Shown: positions 37,114-46,391 of the stretch, one piece after another
Layout: each line of letters opens with the position of its first letter
Numbering within the stretch: the stretch's first letter is position 1
From: Cohnella luojiensis
Lineage (GTDB): Bacteria; Bacillota; Bacilli; Paenibacillales; Paenibacillaceae
Reading direction: 5' to 3'
Length of the DNA stretch: 64,000 nt
Assembly: GCF_004564235.1 (NCBI RefSeq)
Contig: NZ_SOMN01000019.1
Span: 1-64,000 of the forward strand
Program-made: the position numbers and the translations under genes
The notes under the pieces: model-generated
What the model saw: only the letters and a program-made list of their open reading frames with translations
What the model was told of the DNA's origin: nothing
Databases searched by the model: none

Positions 37114-38886
37114 GTGAAACCGAGATTTAATTGGAATAACGTCCGTCTGCGAAACAAGATGCTGATCGTCTATATTTTGTGCGTATTCGTCCCGATCGTG
37201 TTGACTAATCTCATCTTCTATAGCGTGACGACGGAGAACGTGAAGAATCAGAGGATGAAGGACGTCTCGCGCGCAGTCGAACAAATAAAAAACGAGTTTC
37301 GGGCCAAAATCGACGACGCAGTTGCCGTCTCTTCGGTTTTCTTCACGGATTATAATCTAAATCAAATTCTGGAGACCAATTACGAGAACCCGGCCGATTA
37401 TGTCGAAGCTTACGACTCGTATTTCCGCAGAATTCTGAATAACTATACTCCTGTATATACATCGGTCCAGAACATCAAGATCTATGTGAACAATCCGACC
37501 ATGCTGCATTCGGGCGGCATCGGAAACTTAACGGAGGAAGTGAAAAGAACGAACTGGTACCAGGCACTGCATCAGAGCAAATCATCTCAACTCATCTTCG
37601 TCCGGACGTCCAAGGAAGATTCGAGTATGAGCAAGGGAGTTCTAGATTCGTTCAGCGTAGTTCAAAGAATGAATTACTACAACTCTCAGAATCGGTACGA
37701 AAAAGTGCTGAAAATCGAAATGAAAACGTCTTCAATCCAGCAAATTTTTCAAAATCTCAACCTGCAGGGCAATATTTACTTGCTCAACAATCAAGGCAAG
37801 GTCCTATACACGACCGATCCGGGCGTCGATTGGAAAATGGAATCTCCCGACTTTCAGTCGCTCGAGTTTCCAGCGGACTCGATTCAAGTTGAGACGAAGT
37901 ATCAATATGTCAGCTTCTTGGAAGGCTGGCGCATCGTCGGCACGATTTCGGAAGAGGAAGTATTGAGAGAGTTACACAAATCCAGGGATTTCATCTTCGT
38001 TCTGGCCAGCATTAATATTATCCTCCCGACCTTGATCATCCTCTGGATCACTAGGTCGCTCAACGTTAGATTGGTACGTATTCTCAGGCATATGAAGAAA
38101 GTGAAAAACCAAAATTTCGATACGATCAAAAAAGGGGAACTCGACGAGGACGAGATCGGGCAATTAACCGGGGAATTCAATCGGATGACGCTGCAGGTGA
38201 AAAGCCTGATCGACGATGTGTACGTCGCCGATATTCAGAAGAAAACGCTCGAGCTCGAACGCCGCCAAGCACAGCTGAACGCGCTGCAGAGCCAGATCAA
38301 TCCGCATTTTCTATTCAACGCGCTGGAGACGATCCGGATGCGCAGCGTGGTCAAGAACGAGACGGAAACGGCCAAGATTATTCATAACATGGCCAAAATA
38401 TTCCGCACCTCGTTAACTTGGAGCAAGGATCGGGTAACGGTAAGCGAAGAAATGGAATTCATCGTTTGTTTCTTGGAAATCCAGAAATATCGGTTCGAGG
38501 ACCGATTGAATTACCATCTGAATATCGATCCGTCCGCCAGGACATGCGTCATTCCCAAAATGATGTTTTTGCCGTTCGTGGAGAATGCCAGCATACATGG
38601 AATCGAACCCCTTAAGAGCGGCGGGAGGATCGACGTGCGCATCGAGCGAGAAGCGGATGAATTGGTGTTCGCTATTCGGGACAACGGCATCGGGATGGAC
38701 GAGGAAAAAGTGAATCGATTCTATGGCTATCTGGAAAGCGAAGAAGAGATCGGGGAGAGGATCGGCGTGCAGAACGTCATCTATCGGCTGAAGCTTATTT
38801 ACGGCAACCGATTCCAGCTCTTGATCGAAAGCGCGCCTATGGAGGGGACGTTCATCAAGTTGCGGATTCCGGTCGACGGATCGTGA
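37114..38886 (+). CDS. YesM-type sensor histidine kinase
   Basis: 590 aa, GTG start after AAGGGGA. A membrane segment at about 18-38, an extracellular dCache-like domain, a second segment at about 288-308, HAMP, the His_kinase domain with His398 in INPHFLFNALETIR, and a C-terminal HATPase (PFVENASIHGIE, RDNGIGM). YesM kinases sense oligosaccharides, probably through a solute-binding protein; here the likely signal is xylan-derived oligosaccharides. Confidence 0.93.
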   Translation: MKPRFNWNNVRLRNKMLIVYILCVFVPIVLTNLIFYSVTTENVKNQRMKDVSRAVEQIKNEFRAKIDDAVAVSSVFFTDYNLNQILETNYENPADYVEAYDSYFRRILNNYTPVYTSVQNIKIYVNNPTMLHSGGIGNLTEEVKRTNWYQALHQSKSSQLIFVRTSKEDSSMSKGVLDSFSVVQRMNYYNSQNRYEKVLKIEMKTSSIQQIFQNLNLQGNIYLLNNQGKVLYTTDPGVDWKMESPDFQSLEFPADSIQVETKYQYVSFLEGWRIVGTISEEEVLRELHKSRDFIFVLASINIILPTLIILWITRSLNVRLVRILRHMKKVKNQNFDTIKKGELDEDEIGQLTGEFNRMTLQVKSLIDDVYVADIQKKTLELERRQAQLNALQSQINPHFLFNALETIRMRSVVKNETETAKIIHNMAKIFRTSLTWSKDRVTVSEEMEFIVCFLEIQKYRFEDRLNYHLNIDPSARTCVIPKMMFLPFVENASIHGIEPLKSGGRIDVRIEREADELVFAIRDNGIGMDEEKVNRFYGYLESEEEIGERIGVQNVIYRLKLIYGNRFQLLIESAPMEGTFIKLRIPVDGS

Positions 38887-38949
38887 CGATATATGCTTTT
38901 CAAAGTACGGACTATAGTTTATTGGGTAAACAAAGCCCTTGAATGATTC

Positions 38950-38968
38950 TATAATGAAAGTGCTTACA
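38950..38968 (+). promoter_or_regulatory. Promoter -10 overlapped by a cre site
   Basis: TATAAT (38950-38955) has no good -35 at 17 bp, as expected for an activator-dependent promoter. The next 14 bases TGAAAGTGCTTACA (38955-38968) match the CcpA consensus TGWAANCGNTNWCA with one mismatch. The layout means activation by the YesN-type regulator and repression by CcpA in the presence of preferred sugars; both are inferred from sequence. Confidence 0.65.
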
Positions 38969-39004
38969 AAAAAACATATCATTCTTGAGAGGGGCTCGAA
39001 TTTA

Positions 39005-40708
39005 GTGGCAAAGAAATTACTATTTGCCTGCATGGCTGCCGTCTTGGTGTTCACCGCCGCTTGCTCTAATGGCAACAATGGCAAGAACAACGCGTCCAGC
39101 ACAGCCGGCGGCAGCACTCCTGCAGCAACGGAAAGCGCTGCCGCATCGGAAAAACCGCTTGATAAAGTAACTTACTCTTACTTCCTTGGCGTTGCTAATG
39201 CGCCGGACGTGAACACGAACGAGACGACGATCGGTAAAGCTCTCGAAGATCAAACCGGCGTCAACTTCAAAATCGAACACTTGGTAGGCGACCTTAAAGC
39301 GAAAATCGGTACGATGATCGCCTCCAATGATTATCCGGACGTCATCAACCCGGATGCCGGTATCGATCAGCTTGTCGACGCCGGCGCGTTTATCGACCTG
39401 ACTGATCTGATTGAAAAGAACCCGAACATCAAGCGCGTGTACGGTCCATTCCTCAGCCAAATGAAAGCGGCGGACGGCAAAATTTACTACCTCCCGATCT
39501 CGGCACAAGTCGGCGACTTCATGCCGGATCCGAACATCAACCAAGGCGCCTTCTGGATTCAACGCCGCGTGTTGAAAGAAGCGGGCTATCCGAAGATCAC
39601 CACGTTGGACGAATACACGAAGCTGATCGAAGACTTCGTCGCCAAGCATAAAGACGAAGATTTGACCGGACTCATTACCCTGACGCATGACTGGAGATTC
39701 TTCGCGACCTCCAACGTGCCTATGCACCTGGACGGTTATCCGAACGACGGTAACGTCGAAGTCCACATGACGACGTTCGAAGCCAAAACGTACTACACGA
39801 CCGACTCCACGAAGCGTTGGTTGCAAAAATTGAACGATTTCAACTCTAAAGGTCTGTTCGACAAGGCTTCCTTCGTAGACAACTACGACCAATATCTTGC
39901 GAAGCTCTCTTCCAAAAAAGTCGTCGGATTCTTCGACTACGGCTGGCAAACGGGCAATGCCCGCAACCTCCTGGTAGATGCGGCAAGACAAGATCCGACG
40001 CAAGACGATTTCGTATACCAACCGATGCCGCTCACGTGGGATGGCGGTAAAGACCAACTTCTGGATCCTGCGGGATTCGTTAAGAACCGCGGTATCGGCA
40101 TCAGCGTAAGCGCGAAAGATCCGGAACGGATCATGGCGTTCTGGGATAACCTGCTGAAAGAAGAGAACCAAATCTTTAAGAGCTGGGGTATCAAAGGCGA
40201 AACTTACGAAGTGGACGACAAAGGCCGCTTCTACCGTACGGCTGAGCAAATCAAGAAAATCGACGAGCCGTTCAATTTGAGCTTCGGCTTCAGATACTTC
40301 AATTGGGATTGGCCGCAATACGGCGCGAACTCCACGCTGTCTGACGGTAACGCGTTCGCGCCCGGCTTCCAACCGGAAGTATTCCAAATGAGCTTGACGG
40401 ATGCGGACAAAACGATTCTCGAAAAATACGGCGTTAAAACGTACGCCGAGCTATTCGCTGCTCCGGACGACCGCGCATGGTACCCTGCTTGGGGGATTCC
40501 GAAAGCGCAAGGCTCCGCCGAACAAATCTGGGAAACGACGAAAGACGAAGTTACGAAGAAGTACTATCCGAAGCTCGTGCTGGCGAAACCGGCCGACTTC
40601 GATAAAGTATGGGGCGAATATGTAGCCGAATTCGGCAAGCTTGACACGGCAGGCTATGAAAAATGGTACACGGAACAAATTAAAGCCGCTATCGAAGCTG
40701 CCAAATAA
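39005..40708 (+). CDS. Aldouronate/oligosaccharide-binding lipoprotein (LplA type)
   Basis: 567 aa from GTG at 39005 (GAGGGG 10 bp upstream). The open frame from 38939 is not supported. The lipoprotein signal AKKLLFACMAAVLVFTAAC has its lipobox Cys at about residue 19, followed by a Gly/Asn/Ser/Ala-rich linker. The rest is a family-1 extracellular solute-binding protein as in LplA-type oligosaccharide uptake. Substrate inferred from the xylanase and glucuronidase encoded in the same operon. The gene is followed by a strong hairpin before the permeases. Confidence 0.88.
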   Translation: MAKKLLFACMAAVLVFTAACSNGNNGKNNASSTAGGSTPAATESAAASEKPLDKVTYSYFLGVANAPDVNTNETTIGKALEDQTGVNFKIEHLVGDLKAKIGTMIASNDYPDVINPDAGIDQLVDAGAFIDLTDLIEKNPNIKRVYGPFLSQMKAADGKIYYLPISAQVGDFMPDPNINQGAFWIQRRVLKEAGYPKITTLDEYTKLIEDFVAKHKDEDLTGLITLTHDWRFFATSNVPMHLDGYPNDGNVEVHMTTFEAKTYYTTDSTKRWLQKLNDFNSKGLFDKASFVDNYDQYLAKLSSKKVVGFFDYGWQTGNARNLLVDAARQDPTQDDFVYQPMPLTWDGGKDQLLDPAGFVKNRGIGISVSAKDPERIMAFWDNLLKEENQIFKSWGIKGETYEVDDKGRFYRTAEQIKKIDEPFNLSFGFRYFNWDWPQYGANSTLSDGNAFAPGFQPEVFQMSLTDADKTILEKYGVKTYAELFAAPDDRAWYPAWGIPKAQGSAEQIWETTKDEVTKKYYPKLVLAKPADFDKVWGEYVAEFGKLDTAGYEKWYTEQIKAAIEAAK

Positions 40709-40720
40709 TCGATTATAAGC

Positions 40721-40780
40721 AATAAGCGAAAGGCCGGCTTATACGTGCTGTTGGCTCGCATAAGCCGGCTTTCGCTTATT
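40721..40780 (+). terminator. Large hairpin between binding protein and permease genes
   Basis: A stem of about 21 bp (40721-40742 with 40760-40780, one bulged G) and a 17-nt loop. There is no T-run, so it is more likely a partial terminator or a 3' stabiliser, leaving more binding protein mRNA than permease mRNA, than a full stop. Confidence 0.75.
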
Positions 40781-40815
40781 CCATTAGCAAGGACCGGTTC
40801 GGAAGGAGAATGAAT

Positions 40816-41790
40816 ATGGGGAGTAACATCAAATCTGCAACGTCTTCCATCGCGTCTGATCTAAAGCCGACGGGACTGAAGCTTTTCTTCAAGAAACTTG
40901 TGCAACAACGGATCCTCGTCTTGATGTCCGTTCCTTTTCTCATATGGCTCTTTCTTTTCAAATACCTGCCGCTATGGGGTTGGACGACAGCCTTTCAAAA
41001 GTACAGACCGGCCAAAAGCTTCTCGGAACAAGAATGGGTCGGTTGGGATCAATTTAAGTTTCTTTTTCACGACGAACGGTTTCTCCGCGTGTTAAGAAAT
41101 ACGCTTGCGCAGAGCGGAATCAATCTCGCTCTTGGTTTTATTACCGCTATTATCCTCGCGCTCTTGCTCAACGAATTGCGCGGAATGATATTTAAGCGTG
41201 TCGTACAGACGGTTACTTATATGCCGCATTTTCTTTCTTGGGTCGTTGCCGCGGGGATTATTCAGGCGACGCTCGCGCCGGATGGCATTATCAATGTGTT
41301 AATGATTAAATTAGGCATGATCGAGAAAGGCCAAGAAATATTGTTCCTTGGCATTCCGAAAGATTTCTGGACCATATTAGGACTCGGGACCGTTTGGAAA
41401 GACCTTGGGTGGAATACGATCGTATACTTGGCTGCGATGGCAACGATCGATCCCGCGCAGTACGAAGCGGCGGAAATGGATGGAGCGGGGCGTTTCAGAC
41501 GGATGTGGAACGTTACGTTGCCAGGTATCAAGTCGGTTATCGTCGTCCTGTTAATATTGAACATCGGTAATTTGATGGAATCGGGATTCGAGGCGCAATA
41601 CCTGCTTAAAAACGGTATGAACATCGATTATTCCGAGAACATTGACATATTTGTTCTGACGTACGGTATTAACCAAAGCAACTTCTCCCTGGCTGTAGCG
41701 GCAGGCATGTTTAAAAGTCTCGTCAGCATTGTCTTGCTGTTCATCGCGAATAGTATCGCGAAGCGTGCAGGCGAGAGCAGACTGTTCTAA
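40816..41790 (+). CDS. ABC transporter permease, LplB type
   Basis: 324 aa from the second ATG (40816), spaced 7 bp from GGAG; the first ATG at 40810 is too close. Six membrane segments, and the permease EAA loop is seen as YEAAEMDGAGRFRRMWNVTLPGI. LplB-type proteins pair with YtcP-type proteins to form the channel of oligosaccharide ABC importers. No ATPase gene is nearby; a shared MsmX-type ATPase elsewhere is expected. Confidence 0.93.
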   Translation: MGSNIKSATSSIASDLKPTGLKLFFKKLVQQRILVLMSVPFLIWLFLFKYLPLWGWTTAFQKYRPAKSFSEQEWVGWDQFKFLFHDERFLRVLRNTLAQSGINLALGFITAIILALLLNELRGMIFKRVVQTVTYMPHFLSWVVAAGIIQATLAPDGIINVLMIKLGMIEKGQEILFLGIPKDFWTILGLGTVWKDLGWNTIVYLAAMATIDPAQYEAAEMDGAGRFRRMWNVTLPGIKSVIVVLLILNIGNLMESGFEAQYLLKNGMNIDYSENIDIFVLTYGINQSNFSLAVAAGMFKSLVSIVLLFIANSIAKRAGESRLF

Positions 41791-41804
41791 AGGAGGATTA
41801 CCGG

Positions 41805-42737
41805 ATGGCAAATTTAGCTACGGGAACTGCACCTAAGAAGCTTGCGCGCAGGAACGCTTCGTTAGGAGACCGAATTTTCGACACCTTAAATATTACCTTC
41901 CTTTGCTTGCTGATGCTCGTCACCTTGTATCCTTTTTTGAACACGCTCGCGTTATCGTTGAACCGAGCGATGGATTCGATCAGGGGTGGCATCTATATAT
42001 GGCCGAGAGACTTGTCGCTTGAAAACTACAAATTCGTGTTTAGTCAATCGACGATATTCCATGCGACGTTGATCTCGATTCTTCGCTTGGTCATCGGTTC
42101 GATAACAACCGTATTCTGTTCGGCAATGGTCGCGTATACGATCAGTCGGCAAGACTTCGTGTTGCGGAAGTTCATCACGATCGCTTTCGTCCTGACCGCG
42201 TACGTTAACCCGGGTCTTATTCCGAACTATTTGAACATTCGCGATTTAGGCTTGATTGACAGCTTCTGGGTTTATATATGGCCGGGATTGATCGGCGTCT
42301 TCAACCTTATTCTTATCCGATCTTTCATCGACGGTCTTCCGGAAAGCATCCTGGAGTCCGGGAGAATCGACGGAGCGGGAGAATTCAGGACGTTCTTCAG
42401 CATCGTCCTGCCGCTTTGTCTTCCTGTTCTTGCTACGGTAGCGTTGTTCACGGCGGTATATCAATGGAATTCCTGGCTTGATGTATTCTTGTACAACTCG
42501 TCGAATATCAATCTCAGTACGCTGCAATACGAGCTGCAAAAAATTCTTCAAAACTCAAGCGCCTCTTCATCGGCGGCAAGCGCGTTCTCGAATCCGGATG
42601 CGGCAGCCAACGCGGTTACGCCGCTCGCGGTACGATCGACGATGACGATCGTGGCTTCGGTTCCGATGATCGTCATGTATCCGTTCCTGCAGAAGTACTT
42701 CGTTAAAGGGATGATGGTCGGCGGCGTGAAGGGTTAA
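41805..42737 (+). CDS. ABC transporter permease, YtcP type
   Basis: 310 aa. AAGGAGG site in front. Membrane segments including LNITFLCLLMLVTLYPFLNTLALSLN at about 30-55, and the EAA motif LESGRIDGAGEFRTFFSIVLPL. It is the second channel subunit. A run of Ser/Ala (NSSASSSAASAFSNPDAAAN) is an unusual loop before the last membrane segment but occurs in this family. Confidence 0.93.
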   Translation: MANLATGTAPKKLARRNASLGDRIFDTLNITFLCLLMLVTLYPFLNTLALSLNRAMDSIRGGIYIWPRDLSLENYKFVFSQSTIFHATLISILRLVIGSITTVFCSAMVAYTISRQDFVLRKFITIAFVLTAYVNPGLIPNYLNIRDLGLIDSFWVYIWPGLIGVFNLILIRSFIDGLPESILESGRIDGAGEFRTFFSIVLPLCLPVLATVALFTAVYQWNSWLDVFLYNSSNINLSTLQYELQKILQNSSASSSAASAFSNPDAAANAVTPLAVRSTMTIVASVPMIVMYPFLQKYFVKGMMVGGVKG

Positions 42738-42753
42738 CGGGAGGATGAGTGAA

Positions 42754-43764
42754 TTGGTAGATAACATAAACCGAAGCATTCCCAAATTATATGAAGCATT
42801 CCAAGATTGTTTCGATATCGGTGCTGCAGTCAATCCGCGTACGATCGTTCAGGCCGGGGATTTGATTGCAAATCACTACAACAGCCTTACCGCCGAAAAT
42901 GAAATGAAATTCGAGAGACTTCATCCTGCGGAGGATAAGTATACGTTCGAAGCGGCCGACAAAATCGTCGATTTTGCACGGAAGCACGGAAAGAAGCTGA
43001 GAGGGCACACGCTCGTATGGCACAATCAAACTCCCGATTGGCTATTCCAAGATGACGATGGAGGACGGGTAGACCGCGATACGCTGTTTGCTCGAATGAA
43101 ATCGCATATCGATACGGTAGTGAAGAGGTACAAAGGAGACATCTTTGCTTGGGATGTCGTCAATGAAGCCATTGCCGACGAAGGATCGGACCTGCTGCGC
43201 CCCTCCAAGTGGCTAGATATTGCGGGACCTGCCTTTATAGCTAAGGCTTTCGAATTCGCCCACGAAGCGGACCCCAATGCCTTGCTCTTTTACAACGATT
43301 ACAATGAGTCGCACCCGCTGAAGCGGGATAAGATTTACACGTTATTGAAATCGCTGATTAAGCAAGGAGTTCCGGTGAATGGAATGGGCTTGCAAGCCCA
43401 TTGGAACTTATTTGATCCTGGGCTGGATGATATTCGATCCGCGATAGAGATGTATGCTTCGCTTGGTCTCGTGCTGCATCTGACCGAGATGGATATGTCG
43501 TTCTTCCAGTTCGATGACCGGAGAGCGGATCTGACCGCTCCGCCCGAGGAGATGCTGGAGCTTCAAGCGCGGCAATATGAAGCGGTGTTCGACCTGCTGC
43601 GGGAGTACCGGGACGTTATTGATTCAGTTACATTCTGGGGCTCTGCGGACGATTACACCTGGCTTAACGATTTTCCGGTTCGGGGTCGGAAAAACTGGCC
43701 GTTGCTATTCGATGAGAAGCACCAGCCTAAACCGAGCTTCTGGCGGGTGGTGGAAGGCCGATGA
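42754..43764 (+). CDS. Endo-1,4-beta-xylanase, GH10 (intracellular)
   Basis: 336 aa from TTG at 42754 (GGGAGG 9 bp upstream); an ATG at 42745 touches the ribosome site and is less likely. GH10 TIM barrel with [30 protein letters not shown], the acid/base Glu in DVVNEA (Glu141 counted from the ATG) and the nucleophile Glu in LTEMDMS (Glu248). No signal peptide, so it cuts imported xylo-oligosaccharides in the cytosol, like XynA2 of the known Paenibacillus aldouronate cluster. Its stop overlaps the aguA start (ATGA). Confidence 0.93.
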   Translation: MVDNINRSIPKLYEAFQDCFDIGAAVNPRTIVQAGDLIANHYNSLTAENEMKFERLHPAEDKYTFEAADKIVDFARKHGKKLRGHTLVWHNQTPDWLFQDDDGGRVDRDTLFARMKSHIDTVVKRYKGDIFAWDVVNEAIADEGSDLLRPSKWLDIAGPAFIAKAFEFAHEADPNALLFYNDYNESHPLKRDKIYTLLKSLIKQGVPVNGMGLQAHWNLFDPGLDDIRSAIEMYASLGLVLHLTEMDMSFFQFDDRRADLTAPPEEMLELQARQYEAVFDLLREYRDVIDSVTFWGSADDYTWLNDFPVRGRKNWPLLFDEKHQPKPSFWRVVEGR

Positions 43765-45836
43765 CGGGGAAGCTGCTATCCGTTGCCGGATATAACGCCT
43801 GGCTCGGATTTAACCGTGTAGAATCGAGTAAGATTTCTAATCCATACGTCGATTGGTGCGGCCGAATCGTCGCTGCCGAGAAGGGAGAAATCTTCGGAAC
43901 TGCCGCAGCGGAATTGACGCGCGGCATCGAGTCTCTATTTGGTATTCGGCCATTGACGTCCGAAAGCACGGAAGGCTTCCGCTGCATCACGTTCGGCACT
44001 TTCGAAGGCGGCAACGAACTCATCTCCCGCACGTTCGGCGCAGAAATACGTTCAACGATCGTACCGGAGGGTTATGCAATCAAGACCAATGCGGCTGATG
44101 GCTGCATAGCTATCGGGGCATCGACGGCATCAGGCGTTCTGTATGGCGTATTCCATCTGCTAAGACTGCTCGGCACGGGATGCTCGGTGGACAAGCTTGA
44201 GCTGGTAGAAAACCCGAATAACGGGTTGCGTATGATTAATCAATGGGATAATATCGACGGGAGCATTGAGCGCGGTTATGCCGGAGAGTCCATTTTCTAC
44301 GTAAACAATGAAATTACAATGAATATGGAGCGCGTCCGCGACTATGCGAGACTGCTTGCCTCTATAGGCATAAATGCCATTGCCATCAATAATGTAAACG
44401 TGCATAAGTACGAAACGATGTTACTGACGGATAAATTCCTTCCGGACGTGGCGAAGCTGGCAGACGTATTCCGGGCGTACGGCATCAAGCTGTTCTTGAG
44501 CATCAACTTTGCGAGCCCTATTGAGATCGGCGGACTATCGACGGCCGATCCACTCGATCCGACTGTACGTAATTGGTGGAGCAGGATAACGGCTAAAATA
44601 TATACGGCGATATCGGATTTCGGCGGATTTCTCGTAAAAGCCGATTCGGAGAACCGGCCGGGTCCGTTTACGTATGGCCGGGACCATGCGGACGGCTCCA
44701 ATATGCTGGCCGAAGCGCTGCAGCCGCATGGAGGCATCGTGATCTGGCGTTGCTTCGTTTATAACTGCAAGCAGGATTGGCGCGACCGGTCGACAGACCG
44801 GGCAAGGGCTGCATTCGATCATTTCAAGCCGCTAGACGGCCGGTTTCATGACAATGTCATCCTGCAAATCAAGAACGGTCCGATGGACTTCCAAGTACGG
44901 GAGCCGGTATCGCCGCTGTTCGGTGCGCTGGAAGCAACCAATCAAGTGATAGAATTCCAGATTACGCAAGAATATACGGGCCAGCAGCGCCACCTGTGTT
45001 ACCTCGTCCCTCAGTGGAAAGAAGTACTCGACTTCCAAACCCATGCGAAGGGCGGAAACCCCAGTGTCAAGCGTATCGTTGACGGTTCTGTATACGGCAG
45101 ACGTTTCGGCGGATTTGCAGCTGTCTCCAACATCGGCAATGATGCCAATTGGACGGGGCATCTGCTGGCCCAGGCCAACTTGTACGGGTACGGCCGGCTT
45201 GCCTGGAATACAGAGCTGTCCGCGGAAGCGATCGCGGAGGAGTGGGTAAGACTTACGTTTGGCGGCGACGACAGGGTCGTTCGGACGATCAAGGGCATGC
45301 TGATACATTCATGGAGCATTTATGAGTCCTATACGGCACCGCTTGGCGTCGGCTGGATGGTCAACCCGGATCACCACTACGGTCCGAACGTGGACGGCTA
45401 TGAATATTCGAAGTGGGGTACATACCATTTTGCCGATTGCCGCGGTGTTGGCGTCGACAGGACAGTCAAGACGGGGACAGGGTATGCCGGGCAATATATG
45501 GGCGACAATGCCGCTAGGTATGAATCGGTAGAGAACTGCCCTGACGAGCTGTTGCTGTTCTTTCATCATGTACCTTATACGCACGTGCTCCATTCGGGGG
45601 TAACGGTCATACAGCATATCTATGATTCGCATTTTAACGGCGTGGAGCGGGCTGAACAGCTCGAAGAAACATGGAGCGGCCTTGCAGGTATCGTAAACGA
45701 AGGGTTATACGAGCAGGTTGCCGAGCGTCTGAAGGAGCAAGCGGAGCATGCCCGCGAGTGGTGCGATATGATTAATACGTACTTCTACCGGAAGAGTGGA
45801 ATCGCTGATCAACTAGGACGTAAAATTTATTCATAA
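43761..45836 (+). CDS. aguA: Alpha-glucuronidase, GH67
   Basis: 691 aa. Removes 4-O-methyl-glucuronic or glucuronic acid from the non-reducing end of aldouronates. The catalytic residues described for Geobacillus stearothermophilus AguA (Glu285, Asp364, Glu392) are all present here with a constant shift of 12: Glu297 ([10 protein letters not shown]), Asp376 ([12 protein letters not shown]) and Glu404 (ITQEYTGQQ). No signal peptide, so cytosolic. The start overlaps the GH10 gene by 4 bp. The product glucuronate would feed the uxu genes at 32.7-34.7 kb. Confidence 0.97.
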   Translation: MTGKLLSVAGYNAWLGFNRVESSKISNPYVDWCGRIVAAEKGEIFGTAAAELTRGIESLFGIRPLTSESTEGFRCITFGTFEGGNELISRTFGAEIRSTIVPEGYAIKTNAADGCIAIGASTASGVLYGVFHLLRLLGTGCSVDKLELVENPNNGLRMINQWDNIDGSIERGYAGESIFYVNNEITMNMERVRDYARLLASIGINAIAINNVNVHKYETMLLTDKFLPDVAKLADVFRAYGIKLFLSINFASPIEIGGLSTADPLDPTVRNWWSRITAKIYTAISDFGGFLVKADSENRPGPFTYGRDHADGSNMLAEALQPHGGIVIWRCFVYNCKQDWRDRSTDRARAAFDHFKPLDGRFHDNVILQIKNGPMDFQVREPVSPLFGALEATNQVIEFQITQEYTGQQRHLCYLVPQWKEVLDFQTHAKGGNPSVKRIVDGSVYGRRFGGFAAVSNIGNDANWTGHLLAQANLYGYGRLAWNTELSAEAIAEEWVRLTFGGDDRVVRTIKGMLIHSWSIYESYTAPLGVGWMVNPDHHYGPNVDGYEYSKWGTYHFADCRGVGVDRTVKTGTGYAGQYMGDNAARYESVENCPDELLLFFHHVPYTHVLHSGVTVIQHIYDSHFNGVERAEQLEETWSGLAGIVNEGLYEQVAERLKEQAEHAREWCDMINTYFYRKSGIADQLGRKIYS

Positions 45837-45844
45837 TACGCAAG

Positions 45845-45880
45845 AAGGAGCGGGCATTTTGCGCCGCTTCTTCTTTTTTG
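45845..45880 (+). terminator. Terminator of the xylan/aldouronate operon
   Basis: A 10-bp stem GAAGGAGCGG/CCGCTTCTTC with one G-U pair, then TTTTTTG. Ends the transcript after aguA. Confidence 0.88.
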
Positions 45881-45916
45881 TTTTTTTGTCGATCTTAAAT
45901 ATGTGCTATTGTATTC

Positions 45917-45927
45917 CTATATTCAAA
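45917..45927 (+). promoter_or_regulatory. Shared motif before arsR-type gene
   Basis: CTATATTCAAA occurs here, 27 bp before the ArsR gene, and again at 46348-46358, before the SulP gene. The two 11-mers are identical and lie in AT-rich promoter stretches. They may be the operator of the ArsR protein encoded between them. Confidence 0.4.
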
Positions 45928-45953
45928 AGTTTAAAAACTAAGGGGCACATGCC

Positions 45954-46283
45954 ATGAATCACAATATTCAACAATTCAAAGCGGATTTCTTTAAAGCTTT
46001 GGCTCATCCGATGAGAATTCGAATTCTTGAAGTTCTTAGCGAAGGCAATAAGAACGTAAATGAGCTCCAGAGCATCTTAGGATCCGAAGGCTCCGCCGTA
46101 TCCCAGCAGTTGGCCGTCTTGCGAAATAAAAACATTGTCTTCGGTTTAAAAGACGGTACTTCCGTCATATACTCGTTGCGGGATCCATTAATTACAGACT
46201 TGTTGGCGGTAGCTAAGCGGATTTTCGATAATCATCTCGTCGATGCCATATCCTTATTGGAAGTGATTCGAAATGAGTCTTGA
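45954..46283 (+). CDS. ArsR/SmtB-type winged-helix regulator
   Basis: 109 aa. FKALAHPMRIRILEVLSEGNKNVNELQSIL and SAVSQQLAVLRNKNIVF give the ArsR winged helix. There is no cysteine, so the metal-sensing CxC site is missing; the signal must differ. It lies 108 bp before the SulP transporter on the same strand and probably controls it. Confidence 0.88.
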   Translation: MNHNIQQFKADFFKALAHPMRIRILEVLSEGNKNVNELQSILGSEGSAVSQQLAVLRNKNIVFGLKDGTSVIYSLRDPLITDLLAVAKRIFDNHLVDAISLLEVIRNES

Positions 46284-46347
46284 ATGGAGTAGCGTAAATC
46301 GGGCATTTTCGGATTGACGTCATCAAAGCAGAGGAGTATCATTTCTT

Positions 46348-46358
46348 CTATATTCAAA
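46348..46358 (+). promoter_or_regulatory. Shared motif before SulP gene
   Basis: Second copy of CTATATTCAAA, 33 bp before the SulP start, within TATTCAAATAATCAAATATA, which is partly symmetric. See 45917-45927. Confidence 0.4.
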
Positions 46359-46391
46359 TAATCAAATATATAAATAAAAGAAGGTTCGAAA

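Noticed and set aside
38413..39117. 234-codon minus-strand frame across the end of the kinase gene
   Set aside because: Runs across the kinase 3' end, the promoter/cre region and the start of the binding-protein gene on the opposite strand; no start signal.
39020..40387. 455-codon open frame on the minus strand
   Set aside because: Antisense to the solute-binding protein gene, whose lipoprotein signal and family features are clear; no ribosome site, and an Arg/Val-rich composition typical of a shadow frame.
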